DNA of 64,000 nt from an uncultured Prevotellaceae bacterium (GTDB taxonomy: Bacteria > Bacteroidota > Bacteroidia > Bacteroidales > Bacteroidaceae): the NCBI GenBank assembly GCA_947165505.1, contig CAMVAT010000007.1:1-64000 (forward strand), given 5' to 3'. This document shows positions 41,454-50,514 of the stretch, in pieces. A model generated the notes under the pieces. That model did no database searches, was not told where the DNA came from, and saw only the letters and a list, made by a program, of their open reading frames with translations. The position numbers and the translations under genes were made by a program. Numbering within the stretch: the stretch's first letter is position 1; each line of letters opens with the position of its first letter.

Positions 41454-42686
41454 TTATTTGCTGAACACCTCTTTGAGTTTAGAGGCGTCGCCCTGGGCAG
41501 CTCCCAGCCCTTCAGCCTCTTTCATTTTCTTCTCATACTGCTCGGGCGAGATGGGTTTGATGACCATCTTGTCTTGCAGTTTGGTGATGCCATTGGTCAC
41601 ATACTTGTCACCCACCGACAGTCCGGAGGTGACCACGTAGTTGCGTCCGTCGTTCTGAGGTTCGACGATTATTTCAGTATAGTTGACGATGCTGTCTTTG
41701 AGCACATATACGAAGTGCTTGTCTTGCACCTCCATCACGCAGCTCTGGGGTATGACGATGGCATTGTTGTTTTGCCGTGGTATGACGATAGAGCCCGAGC
41801 CACCGCTCTTGAGCAGTCGTTCGGGGTTGGCAAACTGAGCGATGACAGACACCGAGCCGGTGTTTTGGTCGATGACGCCGCTCACCTTCGTCACGCGTCC
41901 GTCGTGGTTATAGATAGAGCCGTCGGCCAGTTGCAGTTTGACAGCGGGCAGCGCCTGAATGGCGGCGTTGGCCCCACCTGCCGCTTTGGTCATTTCGAGC
42001 AGGTCTTTCTCTGACATGGAGAAATACACCTCCATGGTGCTGATGTTAGACACGGTGGTGAGTGGCTGTGGCGACGATGCGCTCACGAGGGCTCCCACTT
42101 TGTAGGGCAGGTTGCCCACGACACCCGCCGCGGGGCTTTTCACGTAGCAGAAGCTGAGGTTCTCGCGTGCCGATGCCAGTCCGGCCTCAGCCTGTGCCAA
42201 TCCGGCTTTCGCTTGGTTGACCTGTGCTTGTGCGCTCTCGAATGTGTTTTTAGCCGACTGCAATTCATAGTCGCCGATGACATTGTTTTTATGCAACTGC
42301 TGGCTGTTGTCGTACGTCAGTTTTGCGGTATTCAATTGCGACGTAGCCGTATTGACGGCCGCCTTGGCCTGATTGACGGCTGCTTGAGCCTGTCTGACAG
42401 CCGCTTGATAGGTCTCGTTGTCAATCACGAAGAGCAGTTGTCCAGCCGAGACGTTCTGTCCCTCTTGCACACACACCCGTGTGATGAATCCTGAAGCCTT
42501 GGGTCTAATTTCCACATCCTGGATACCCTTGATAGTAGCCGGATACGTTGTCTGGCTGGCAGCACTCTGTGTGCCCACCGTCTGCACGGGGTACTCATTG
42601 TCGCCGAAATTCATGCTCCCGCCGCCTCCGCAAGAAACCATCATGGCAGCGGCAGCGGCAATCACCAAAAATTTGTTTTTCTTCAT
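41454..42686 (-). CDS. RND efflux periplasmic adaptor lipoprotein (AcrA/MexA type)
   Basis: A 410-residue membrane-fusion protein. The signal ends in a lipobox (AAAAMMVSCGGGG). The biotinyl-lipoyl halves (VEIRPKASGFITRVCVQEGQ and CYVKSPAAGVVGNLPYKVGA) flank an alpha-helical hairpin full of QAQAAVNQAKAAV-type repeats; a beta-barrel domain and C-terminal domain follow. It links the pump to the outer-membrane channel. It heads the operon, with a minus-strand TAACTTTG box at 42822-42829. Confidence 0.94.
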   Translation of the reverse strand: MKKNKFLVIAAAAAMMVSCGGGGSMNFGDNEYPVQTVGTQSAASQTTYPATIKGIQDVEIRPKASGFITRVCVQEGQNVSAGQLLFVIDNETYQAAVRQAQAAVNQAKAAVNTATSQLNTAKLTYDNSQQLHKNNVIGDYELQSAKNTFESAQAQVNQAKAGLAQAEAGLASARENLSFCYVKSPAAGVVGNLPYKVGALVSASSPQPLTTVSNISTMEVYFSMSEKDLLEMTKAAGGANAAIQALPAVKLQLADGSIYNHDGRVTKVSGVIDQNTGSVSVIAQFANPERLLKSGGSGSIVIPRQNNNAIVIPQSCVMEVQDKHFVYVLKDSIVNYTEIIVEPQNDGRNYVVTSGLSVGDKYVTNGITKLQDKMVIKPISPEQYEKKMKEAEGLGAAQGDASKLKEVFSK

Positions 42687-42821
42687 ACCTTATTTAAAAT
42701 AATTATATTTATTCTATCTTTCGATTTATCAAGGGATTACCCGCCATCAAGCACTTCTTGTGTTCCAAAGAAAATCGCTTCGGGGTAGAAAACTTTTTTC
42801 GCCCGTTTAGTTTTCAAGATG

Positions 42822-42829
42822 CAAAGTTA
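42822..42829 (-). promoter_or_regulatory. -7 box of the efflux operon
   Basis: CAAAGTTA on the plus strand reads TAACTTTG on the minus strand, fitting TAnnTTTG. The adaptor gene ATG is 135 bases downstream, leaving room for regulation by a local repressor that I do not see in the window. Confidence 0.55.
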
Positions 42830-42864
42830 CGTCTATTTTTCTATATGTGTAGATTTGCCACTTA

Positions 42865-44298
42865 TTATTTAACATTATTTATTCCTAACTCTTCCGCTTT
42901 CTGTAGCAAGAGTTGCATGAGCGGTTCGCGTTCGTTGGGCACTTGGTTGTCGAGCACCGCATCTTTGAGATATTGTTTGAGCACTCCTACCTCGCGCGAG
43001 GGTTTCAGATCGAAGATTTGCATGATTTCGTTGCCGTCGATGCAGGGTTGCAGCAGCCGCTTGTAGTCACGCTCCTTGAGGTCGGCGATTTTCTCTCTGA
43101 CGGAACGGAAATTGTCGAGGAACCGCTGTTTCCGCACTTGGTTTTTGCTGGTGATATCGGCCTCGCAGAGCAGCATCAGGTCGTCGATGTCGTCGCCGGC
43201 ATCGTTGAGCAGTCGTCTGACGGCGCTGTCGGTCACCTCCTCGTCGGCGATAGCGATAGGACGCATGTGCAGTTCCACGAGTTTCTCCACATACTTCATT
43301 TTCATGTCGAGCGGCAGTTTCATCCGCCTGAAGATGACAGGCACCATTTTTGCCCCGATGGTGTTATGGTTATGGAAGGTCCATCCCGTGAGTGGCTCCC
43401 ACCGCTTGCTGCGAGGCTTGCCGATATCGTGCATCAGCGCGGCCCATCGCAGCCATAGCGAGTCGCTCTTTTTAGCCACATTGTCGAGCACTTCGAGCGT
43501 ATGGTAGAAATTGTTTTTATGCGCCCTTCCGTTTCGAGTCTCCACGATGTCAAGTGCCTGCAGCTCAGGTAATATGAGCTGCAGCAGTCCGCAGCGTTGC
43601 AGGTCGATGAGCCCCCGGCTGGGAGTGGGAGCGAGCAATATCTTGTTGAGTTCGTCGATGATGCGCTCGCCGCTGACGATCTGAATGCGGCTGGCATTTC
43701 GCTGAAGAGCCTCGAAGGTCTCGTCTTCGATGATAAAACGCAGTTGGGTGGCAAACCTGACGCACCGCATCATACGCAGGGGGTCGTCGTCGAACGTGAT
43801 GTCGGGGTCAAGGGGTGTGCGTATGATGCCGTCGTAGAGGTCGTCGATGCCCCCGAAAGGATCGACGAGCTGTCCGAAGCGGTCTTTATTGAGACAGATA
43901 GCCATGGCGTTGATGGTGAAGTCGCGCCTGTTTTGGTCGTCTTCGAGCGTGCCATCTTCGACGATCGGTTTGCGCGACTCGCGGTGGTAGCTTTCTTTGC
44001 GTGCCCCCACGAACTCCACCTCCTGTCCGCGGTATCCCACCTGCGCCGTGCCGAAGTTGCGAAACACGGAGAGATGAGCCTTGTCACCCAGCCTCTGTTT
44101 GAGTCCTTTAGCTACTTCCACGCCGCTGCCCACGACCACCACATCGATGTCGTTTGAGGGTCTTTCGAGGAATATATCGCGCACATAGCCGCCTACGACA
44201 TAGCACTCCACGCCCATGTCGTCGGCTACCTCAGAGATTTGATGAAATATGGGCTGGTCGAGAATCTGCGCCAGCTCCTCATCGGTATAATCTTTCAT
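42865..44298 (-). CDS. cca: CCA tRNA nucleotidyltransferase / poly(A) polymerase family with HD domain
   Basis: A 477-residue protein from the ATG at 44298 (MKDYTDEELAQILDQPIF). The nucleotidyltransferase head has GGYVRDIFLERPSNDIDVVV with the DxD metal ligands and the family motif RRDFTINAMAICL. An RNA-binding middle follows, then an HD phosphohydrolase domain (LMHDIGKP) near residue 285. It adds or repairs the CCA end of tRNAs. A longer frame from 44337 overlaps the -7 box (TACTTTTG, minus strand, 44319-44326) and is rejected. Confidence 0.92.
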   Translation of the reverse strand: MKDYTDEELAQILDQPIFHQISEVADDMGVECYVVGGYVRDIFLERPSNDIDVVVVGSGVEVAKGLKQRLGDKAHLSVFRNFGTAQVGYRGQEVEFVGARKESYHRESRKPIVEDGTLEDDQNRRDFTINAMAICLNKDRFGQLVDPFGGIDDLYDGIIRTPLDPDITFDDDPLRMMRCVRFATQLRFIIEDETFEALQRNASRIQIVSGERIIDELNKILLAPTPSRGLIDLQRCGLLQLILPELQALDIVETRNGRAHKNNFYHTLEVLDNVAKKSDSLWLRWAALMHDIGKPRSKRWEPLTGWTFHNHNTIGAKMVPVIFRRMKLPLDMKMKYVEKLVELHMRPIAIADEEVTDSAVRRLLNDAGDDIDDLMLLCEADITSKNQVRKQRFLDNFRSVREKIADLKERDYKRLLQPCIDGNEIMQIFDLKPSREVGVLKQYLKDAVLDNQVPNEREPLMQLLLQKAEELGINNVK

Positions 44299-44823
44299 GA
44301 ATGATTTATTTCGGGGTGCAAAAGTACGAAAAAACATTCAAACGACGAACGTTTTTCAGAAGATTAACGAAAATGTGGGTTTCTGGACATCGAGAGTGGC
44401 GACGCTCTGCACGCTACCGCTATAGGCATTTTGTTTGGATCCGCTGAAATGCGCTTGAAATGAATATGTCTCTCGTCTGCGACGCCGCTGGCTATCTGTC
44501 GTCTGCGACGCTACATGGATGCACATCAATAACCACAAATGAATTCATGAATATTCGACGACTAAGATATTCATGACAAGGATATTCATGACTCATTCAT
44601 GGCAAATTCATGCAAATTGATGTGGCGTCGCAGACAAAGGGAAAAAATACGCGCCGTCTGCGACGCTACATGAATGCACATCAATAACCACAAATGAATT
44701 CACGAATATTCGACAACAAAGATATTCATGTCAAAGACATCATCCAAATTTTCTTGCCGCAAATTTCCAATTTCCGATAATAATCCGTACCTTTGCACCC
44801 GAAAACGCAAAGAAGCAAACAGA
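44299..44823. other. Repeat-rich divergent gap before the DUF1599 gene
   Basis: No gene. It contains the minus-strand -7 box of the cca gene (44319-44326), the two 79-bp direct repeats (44501-44579 and 44656-44734), an inverted partial copy around 44622-44635, and the plus-strand TACCTTTG box (44788-44795) for the DUF1599 gene, whose ATG is at 44824. Confidence 0.7.
44501..44734 (+). repeat. Two 79-bp direct repeats around an inverted partial copy
   Basis: 44501-44579 and 44656-44734 both begin GTCTGCGACGCTACATG and end GATATTCATG-W-CAA, with only a handful of differences. Between them GGCGTCGCAGAC (44624-44635) is an inverted match to the repeat start, and GTCTGCGACGCCGC (44476-44489) is a further direct partial match. 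The repeats are rich in GAATTCATGAATATTC-like palindromic words. No open frame spans them. Confidence 0.85.
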
Positions 44824-45387
44824 ATGGCAACAGACGACACACGCACCAACGAGCAATTCAAGCAAGTGCTTGCCGAATGCAGGAGCTTGTTTGAGAAAAA
44901 GCTGCGCGACTACAGCGCCTCGTGGCGCATCCTGCGCACCCCGTCGGTGACCGACCAGCTCTTTATCAAAGCCAAGCGCATCCGCTCGCTTGAGATCAAG
45001 AAAACATCCCTGGTGGGCGACGGCATCCGCGGCGAATACATCGCGCTCATCAACTACGGCATCGTGGGCCTGATACAACTGGAGTTGGGCTGCGCCGACG
45101 CCACCGACATGAGCGCCGACGAAGCCATGTCGCACTACGACCGCTATGCCGACGAAGCCCTTCAGCTGATGTTGAAGAAAAACCACGACTACGACGAGGC
45201 TTGGCGCTCGATGCGCATCACCAGCTATACCGACTTCATCCTGACGAAGATACAGCGTGTGAAAGAGATAGAAGACAACGACGGAGCGACGCTGGTGAGC
45301 GAGGGCATCGGTTCGAACTATATGGACATCATCAACTACTCGGTGTTTGGCGTCATCCGCCTAAACGAACAGCATGAGCAGGATTAA
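44824..45387 (+). CDS. DUF1599 protein with an internal duplication
   Basis: A 187-residue protein made of two similar halves: LRDYSASWRILRTPSVTDQL with INYGIVGLIQLEL, and HDYDEAWRSMRITSYTDFIL with INYSVFGVIRLNE. This tandem layout is typical of DUF1599 (nucleotide-modification-associated domain). The function is not established. The start MATDDTRTNE at 44824 follows a TACCTTTG box at 44788-44795. The stop overlaps the DoxX gene by 14 bases. Confidence 0.9.
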   Translation: MATDDTRTNEQFKQVLAECRSLFEKKLRDYSASWRILRTPSVTDQLFIKAKRIRSLEIKKTSLVGDGIRGEYIALINYGIVGLIQLELGCADATDMSADEAMSHYDRYADEALQLMLKKNHDYDEAWRSMRITSYTDFILTKIQRVKEIEDNDGATLVSEGIGSNYMDIINYSVFGVIRLNEQHEQD

Positions 45388-46678
45388 GAGCATCATCGTC
45401 AACGTGTGCCGCTTCGTCGTGGCGCCGGTGTTTATCTTCTCGGGCTATGTCAAGGCCGTCGATCCGCTGGGCACGCAGTATAAGATACAAGACTATCTGC
45501 AAGCACTGGGTCTGGGCGAGAGCGTGCCCGACTGGCTGACACTGGGCACCTCTGTGGCCCTGTCGGCCATAGAGTTCACATTGGGCATCCTGCTGCTCTT
45601 CGCCATCCACCGTCGTGTGGTGTCACGGCTCATCGTGGTGTTCATGGCGGTGATGACACCCATCACGCTGTGGCTGGCACTGGCCAACCCCGTGCAAGAC
45701 TGCGGCTGCTTCGGCGATGCCGTGAAACTGACCAACTGGCAGACGCTGTGGAAGAATGTAGCCCTGCTGGCCATGTCGCTGGTCATCGCACGGTGGCCCC
45801 TGTCGATGGTACGTTTCATCTCGCGTACCAACCAATGGATTGTGATGAACTTCACTGTCATCTATATCGTCGCCACCAGCCTGTGGAGCCTGTGGGACCT
45901 GCCCCGCTTCGACTTCCGCCCCTATCATGTGGGAGCCAACATCCTGGAAGGCATGGAAGTGCCTGAGGGCGAACAGCTGCCACAGTTGGAGACCACCTTC
46001 ATTCTGGAGAAAGACGGTGTGCAGCGCGAGTTCACGCTCGACAACTACCCCGACTCCACATGGACGTTCATCGACAGCAAGACCGTGCAGGTGAGCGAAG
46101 GCTACGTGCCGCCGATACACGACTTCTCGCTGGTGCGCACCGACAGCGGCGACGATATCACCGACATCGTGCTGAGCGACACGAGCTATACCTTCCTGCT
46201 CATCGCCCCATTCCTGGAGCATGCCGACGACAGCAGTTTCGGTGCCATCGACCAGATATACGAATATGCCGAGCAACACGGATACGCCTTCTATGGTGTC
46301 ACCTCAAGCGACGATGTGGCCATCGAGCGGTGGCGCGACCTCACGGGCGCCGAATATCCGTTCTGCCAAGCCGACGCCACCACTCTGAAGACCATCATCC
46401 GCAGCAACCCCGGACTGGTGCTGCTGCGTGGTGCCACCGTGATACGCAAATGGAGCCATAACGCGCTGCCCGACCCCGATGTGCTCTCCAAGCCGCTGGA
46501 CCAGTTGCCCGAGGGCCATCTGCCCGACGACTCCGTGCCGCGCAAGCTGCTGGCCATCCTGCTGTGGTTTGCACTGCCACTGACCCTGCTGACCATAGCC
46601 GACCGTCTGTGGGCGTGGACGAAGTTGATCAGGCGAGGAGACCCTCCCCCAGCCCCTCCCTCGCAGGGAGGGAAGTAG
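45374..46678 (+). CDS. DoxX-family membrane protein (BT_3928-like)
   Basis: A 434-residue protein. The N-terminal third is a DoxX-like four-helix membrane domain (FSGYVKAVDPLGTQYKIQDY, LSAIEFTLGILLLFAIHRR, with NPVQDCGCFGD in a loop). A periplasmic domain (about 230-380) resembles a thioredoxin fold but has no CxxC, and a last membrane helix (AILLWFALPLTLLTIADRLW) follows. The family sits before tpiA in many Bacteroidales; its role is unknown, perhaps respiratory or redox. The final residues (RRGDPPPAPPSQGGK) are encoded by gap-type repeat DNA, so the original stop has probably been replaced. Confidence 0.85.
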   Translation: MSRIKSIIVNVCRFVVAPVFIFSGYVKAVDPLGTQYKIQDYLQALGLGESVPDWLTLGTSVALSAIEFTLGILLLFAIHRRVVSRLIVVFMAVMTPITLWLALANPVQDCGCFGDAVKLTNWQTLWKNVALLAMSLVIARWPLSMVRFISRTNQWIVMNFTVIYIVATSLWSLWDLPRFDFRPYHVGANILEGMEVPEGEQLPQLETTFILEKDGVQREFTLDNYPDSTWTFIDSKTVQVSEGYVPPIHDFSLVRTDSGDDITDIVLSDTSYTFLLIAPFLEHADDSSFGAIDQIYEYAEQHGYAFYGVTSSDDVAIERWRDLTGAEYPFCQADATTLKTIIRSNPGLVLLRGATVIRKWSHNALPDPDVLSKPLDQLPEGHLPDDSVPRKLLAILLWFALPLTLLTIADRLWAWTKLIRRGDPPPAPPSQGGK

Positions 46679-46760
46679 ATACTTCGCCACGCCCTGTCCC
46701 TACTTCCAAACACGACAACTCATGTCCAAACTCCTAAACTCCAAAACTCCTAAACTCCCA
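46625..46760. repeat. Repeat block overlapping the end of the DoxX gene
   Basis: 46640-46678 contains CCTCCCTCGCAGGGAGG, a hairpin related to the CCCTCCCCGAGGGGAGGG repeats. 46688-46703 is a partial arm of the 103-bp element (CACGCCCTGTCCCTAC), and about 46704-46760 holds repeated AAACTCCTAAACTCC units matching, inverted, the DNA beside copy 2 at 27750-27792. Confidence 0.75.
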
Positions 46761-46802
46761 ATTTTATAATGTTTTAATTTTTTAATTTTTAAATATTCAA
46801 TC

Positions 46803-47564
46803 ATGAGAAAGAAAATTGTAGCAGGCAACTGGAAAATGAACATGACCCTGCAAGACGGAATCGCATTAGCAAAAGAGTTGAACGACACACTGACCGCTGA
46901 GAAGCCCAACTGCGACGTGGTCATCTGCACACCGTTCATCCACTTGGCCAGCATCGCACAGTTCCTCAACCAAGAGGTCATCGGCCTGGGAGCCGAGAAC
47001 TGCGCCGACAAAGAGAAGGGCGCCTTCACGGGCGAGGTATCAGCCGAGATGGTGAAGAGCACCGGTGCCGGTTATGTCATTCTGGGTCACTCGGAGCGTC
47101 GCGGTTACTATGGCGAGACCCCCGAGATACTGAAAGAGAAGGTGCTGCTGGCCCTGAAAAACGGTCTGAAAGTGATTTTCTGCATCGGTGAGAGCCTGGA
47201 AGAGCGCGAGGCCGAAAAGCAAAACGAAGTGGTGAAAGCTGAGTTGGAAGGCAGCGTGTTCAATCTGGAAGAGGCCGACTTCCGCAATATCATCATCGCC
47301 TACGAGCCCATCTGGGCCATCGGTACCGGCAAGACCGCCACGAGCGATCAGGCCGAAGAGATACACGCCTACATCCGCAGCATCATCGCCGAGCGCTACG
47401 GAGCATCCGTGGCCGACGACACCACCATCCTCTACGGTGGCAGCTGCAAGGCCAGCAACGCCCCCGAGCTGTTTGCCAAACCCGACATCGACGGCGGCCT
47501 GATTGGCGGTGCCTCGCTGAAGGCAGCCGACTTCAAGGGCATCATCGACGCTTGGAAGAAATAA
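46803..47564 (+). CDS. tpiA: Triosephosphate isomerase
   Basis: A 253-residue glycolytic enzyme interconverting dihydroxyacetone phosphate and glyceraldehyde 3-phosphate. Active-site residues are visible: N-x-K in GNWKMN at the N-terminus, histidine in GHSERR, glutamate in [13 protein letters not shown] and the phosphate-binding GGSC. Length is standard. It sits in the conserved run between the DoxX and SPOR genes, although repeats separate it from DoxX. Confidence 0.97.
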   Translation: MRKKIVAGNWKMNMTLQDGIALAKELNDTLTAEKPNCDVVICTPFIHLASIAQFLNQEVIGLGAENCADKEKGAFTGEVSAEMVKSTGAGYVILGHSERRGYYGETPEILKEKVLLALKNGLKVIFCIGESLEEREAEKQNEVVKAELEGSVFNLEEADFRNIIIAYEPIWAIGTGKTATSDQAEEIHAYIRSIIAERYGASVADDTTILYGGSCKASNAPELFAKPDIDGGLIGGASLKAADFKGIIDAWKK

Positions 47565-47697
47565 GCCTACGACTGCGCTATAAGGAAATCAGACAACGAC
47601 GAGCAACAGGAGTTTTCAATAACTTCTTGTTGTTTCGCGTTGTCGGATGTTGTTTCTTTGATAAGACCAAAAAGATTTCAAATAGACCATACCTGTC

Positions 47698-48348
47698 ATG
47701 AACAGATTGATTGCTGCTTTGACCCTCAGTTGCTGTGCGACACTGACGTTGCATGCGCAGACCAACAACGACCCTCCCCAGGGCAATGTGCGAGTGACGC
47801 AGAGCGAAGACATCAGCAATATCGTCAACGGTCCCAAGAAGCAGGAGCCCGTTGCGCCGCAAACCCCGCAGCCGGTGGCCGTAGAGCCTCCGTCGGGTGC
47901 CGACGCCGCGCCTTCGGCCGCAGAGCACCACGAGAGCAGCGAGCCGGCTGAGCCCAAAGAGAAGCCGAGAGAGCGGCGTCCAGACCGTGAGAGAGAAAAA
48001 GAGAAGAAAGTCAAGGAGGTAGAATACAAGGAGAACCACGGCGACCCCGTCGATACGTCAAAGAAAGTGATGAAAGACGGCCGCAAGATGATGGGCTACC
48101 GTGTGCAGATCTTCTCGGGCGGCAACACCCGCGAAGACCGCCAGAAAGCCGAGAAGATAGGCGACGAGGTGAAGAAACGGCTTCCGAGCCAGCCCGTCTA
48201 TGTACACTTCATCTCACCACGCTGGACGGTGCGCATCGGCAACTTCCGCAAGCAGGAGCACGCCTCGTCGCTGCTGAAGACGATGAAGAAATTCGGCTAC
48301 CGACAAGCCTGCATCGTCAAGGGCGTGGTGAACATCAAACGCAGATAA
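47698..48348 (+). CDS. SPOR-domain periplasmic protein
   Basis: A 216-residue exported protein. A signal peptide ([18 protein letters not shown]) is followed by a Pro/Glu/Lys-rich low-complexity linker (about 30-120). A C-terminal SPOR domain ([20 protein letters not shown] to [13 protein letters not shown]) binds denuded peptidoglycan at division sites. It lies two bases before folE in the tpiA-SPOR-folE order conserved in Bacteroidales. Confidence 0.9.
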   Translation: MNRLIAALTLSCCATLTLHAQTNNDPPQGNVRVTQSEDISNIVNGPKKQEPVAPQTPQPVAVEPPSGADAAPSAAEHHESSEPAEPKEKPRERRPDREREKEKKVKEVEYKENHGDPVDTSKKVMKDGRKMMGYRVQIFSGGNTREDRQKAEKIGDEVKKRLPSQPVYVHFISPRWTVRIGNFRKQEHASSLLKTMKKFGYRQACIVKGVVNIKRR

Positions 48349-48350
48349 GC

Positions 48351-48929
48351 ATGAACCCAGAAATAGAATTTCGTGAAGGTCTCGACGAACTGGCCGCGAC
48401 CTACCACCGTGTGTTGCAGTTGTTAGGCGAAGACCCCACCCGCGACGGTCTGCTCAAGACCCCGATGCGCGTGGCCAAAGCCATGCAGACACTGACGCGC
48501 GGCTATACCCAAGATGCGCATAAAGTGCTCACTGACGCACTTTTCGCCGAAGAATACGACCAAATGGTCATTGTGAAAGACATCGACTTCTACTCGATGT
48601 GCGAGCACCATCTGCTCCCCTTCTTCGGCAAGGCGCACGTAGCCTATATCCCCAACGGCTACATCACCGGCCTGAGCAAGATAGCCCGGGTGGTGGACAT
48701 CTACAGCCACCGGCTGCAAGTGCAAGAGCGGCTGACCCAACAGATCAAAGACTGCATCGAAGACACGTTGCACCCCATGGGTGTGATGGTGGTGGTCGAG
48801 GCGCAGCACATGTGCATGCAGATGCGCGGCGTTGAGAAACAGAACTCAGTGACCACGACGAGCGCCTTCAGCGGTGCTTTCAACCAAGCCAAGACCCGTC
48901 AGGAGTTTATGAATTTATTAGGTAAATGA
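48351..48929 (+). CDS. folE: GTP cyclohydrolase I
   Basis: A 192-residue enzyme making dihydroneopterin triphosphate from GTP, the first step of folate and queuosine synthesis. Signature stretches are [21 protein letters not shown] with the zinc-binding Cys and His, [20 protein letters not shown], and [13 protein letters not shown] with the third zinc ligand. It starts two bases after the SPOR gene, so the two are coupled. folK and queA elsewhere in the window use its pathway. Confidence 0.97.
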   Translation: MNPEIEFREGLDELAATYHRVLQLLGEDPTRDGLLKTPMRVAKAMQTLTRGYTQDAHKVLTDALFAEEYDQMVIVKDIDFYSMCEHHLLPFFGKAHVAYIPNGYITGLSKIARVVDIYSHRLQVQERLTQQIKDCIEDTLHPMGVMVVVEAQHMCMQMRGVEKQNSVTTTSAFSGAFNQAKTRQEFMNLLGK

Positions 48930-49008
48930 TGCAAGATTGCGGCCTGAAGCTTGTTATACATAAAAGACAACCGCCAATTAGTATTCATCATCAATCATCA
49001 TCAAGACA

Positions 49009-49653
49009 ATGAAACCATTGAAATCTTATCTTTTCGCTGCGCTTGCAGCCACCCTTCTGCCCCTGCTCACCTCGTGCCTGAGCGACAACGACGACGATGT
49101 AGTTACATACCGGGCACTGACACAACAAGAGAAGAGCACCATCCTCTTCAACATGGCAGGCGACTATTCGGGCAAAGCCTTTTTCATCAACAACGAGCAG
49201 AAAGACGACTCGCTGGTCATCAACTACAGCATCTCGTCGAGCGACTCGGTGCTCACCATCACCGACTTCGACATGAAGATGCTGGAGCAACCTGCGAAAA
49301 TCGGCTCCGAGGCCATGAGCCAGATTGTGGGCAACGCCGGCAAGACACAGCTCCGGTTGGTGCTGCACCCCTATTTTAACACAGCGATAGGCGAAGGTTA
49401 CTACACCTTCACCTACAGCAACGACAACCCCACCACGCATACTTACAACGACGGCGAGACCGACCATAGTATCGCCATCACCATGGCCGCGTCGGTAGAT
49501 ATCAACCTGTCTGAAGGAATACGCCGCTACTATAGCATGGGCGAGTATTACAAAAAGAAGATGCAGATGAACCTCGTCTTCAAGAGTCTGATGGTGGATG
49601 GACAGCAGTTTAGCATCAACGCCATCGTGGGTGTCAGTGCCACACAACTTTAA
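49009..49653 (+). CDS. Lipoprotein, probably DUF4840
   Basis: A 214-residue protein with a lipoprotein signal (LLPLLTSCLSDNDDD). The mature part is beta-rich and resembles the DUF4840 lipoproteins found between folE and xth in Bacteroidetes; that family call is from memory. An acidic stretch right after the lipid cysteine is common for surface-exposed Bacteroidetes lipoproteins. Function unknown. It lies 12 bases before xth. Confidence 0.75.
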   Translation: MKPLKSYLFAALAATLLPLLTSCLSDNDDDVVTYRALTQQEKSTILFNMAGDYSGKAFFINNEQKDDSLVINYSISSSDSVLTITDFDMKMLEQPAKIGSEAMSQIVGNAGKTQLRLVLHPYFNTAIGEGYYTFTYSNDNPTTHTYNDGETDHSIAITMAASVDINLSEGIRRYYSMGEYYKKKMQMNLVFKSLMVDGQQFSINAIVGVSATQL

Positions 49654-49665
49654 CCCTGCACTCAC

Positions 49666-50412
49666 ATGCGATTTGTTTCTTGGAATGTGAACGGGCTCAG
49701 GGCCTGTGCCGGCAAGGGGTTTGAAGAAACGTTCAGACGCTTGGATGCCGATTTCTTCTGTCTGCAAGAGACCAAGATGCAGGCGGGACAGTTGGACATG
49801 GCCTTCGAGGGCTACCAGTCGTACTGGAACTATGCCGAGAAGAAAGGCTATTCTGGCACCGCCATCTTCACGCGCCACACGCCGATGAGCGTGAGCTACG
49901 GCATAGGCAAGGATGAGCACGACCATGAGGGGCGCGTCATCACGATGGAGATGGCCGACTTTTATCTTGTCACCGTCTATACGCCCAACTCACAAGACGG
50001 TCTGCGGCGTCTGGACTACCGCATGCAGTGGGAAGATGACTTCCGCGACTATCTGAAAGCGCTCGACGCGAAGAAGCCCGTCGTGGTGTGCGGCGACATG
50101 AACGTGGCCCATGAGGAGATAGACCTGAAGAACCCGAAGAGCAACCGCCGCAATGCGGGATTCACCGATGAGGAGCGCGAGAAATTCACGTTGCTGCTCG
50201 GTGAGGGTTTCACCGACACGTTCCGCTACCTGCACCCCGACGAAGTCACCTATTCGTGGTGGTCGTACCGTTTTCACGCCCGCGAGAAGAATGCCGGTTG
50301 GCGCATCGACTATTTCATCGTCTCCAACCGTCTGCTCGACCGTTTGCAGTCGGCCGACATCCACACCGACATTATGGGCAGCGACCACTGCCCGGTGAGT
50401 GTCGTTATCTGA
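49666..50412 (+). CDS. xth: Exodeoxyribonuclease III (AP endonuclease)
   Basis: A 248-residue base-excision-repair nuclease that cuts abasic sites. The catalytic set is visible: N in [10 protein letters not shown] in CLQETKM, D and N in [13 protein letters not shown], and D-H in GSDHCPVSV. Length matches XthA/ExoA of this group. It is the last gene of the DUF1599-to-xth run; a hairpin repeat follows the stop at once. Confidence 0.96.
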   Translation: MRFVSWNVNGLRACAGKGFEETFRRLDADFFCLQETKMQAGQLDMAFEGYQSYWNYAEKKGYSGTAIFTRHTPMSVSYGIGKDEHDHEGRVITMEMADFYLVTVYTPNSQDGLRRLDYRMQWEDDFRDYLKALDAKKPVVVCGDMNVAHEEIDLKNPKSNRRNAGFTDEEREKFTLLLGEGFTDTFRYLHPDEVTYSWWSYRFHAREKNAGWRIDYFIVSNRLLDRLQSADIHTDIMGSDHCPVSVVI

Positions 50413-50496
50413 AGCCCCCACCCCGACCCTCCCCGAGGGGAGGGGGACACGAGTTGAGGTAGATGAAGATGACTCCGAGCGCGAAATAGTGCTAGA
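50413..50496. repeat. Dispersed gap repeat after xth
   Basis: Matches 29772-29860 closely: the hairpin core CCCTCCCCGAGGGGAGGGGG, then ACACGAG and GACTCCGAGCGCGAAATAGT. It begins at the xth stop and may also work as its terminator. Confidence 0.8.
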
Positions 50497-50514
50497 AGGA
50501 TGGGGGTGGGTCTC

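Noticed and set aside
44501..44734. Possible CRISPR or insertion sequence
   Set aside because: Only two long copies with no transposase frame or short regular spacers.
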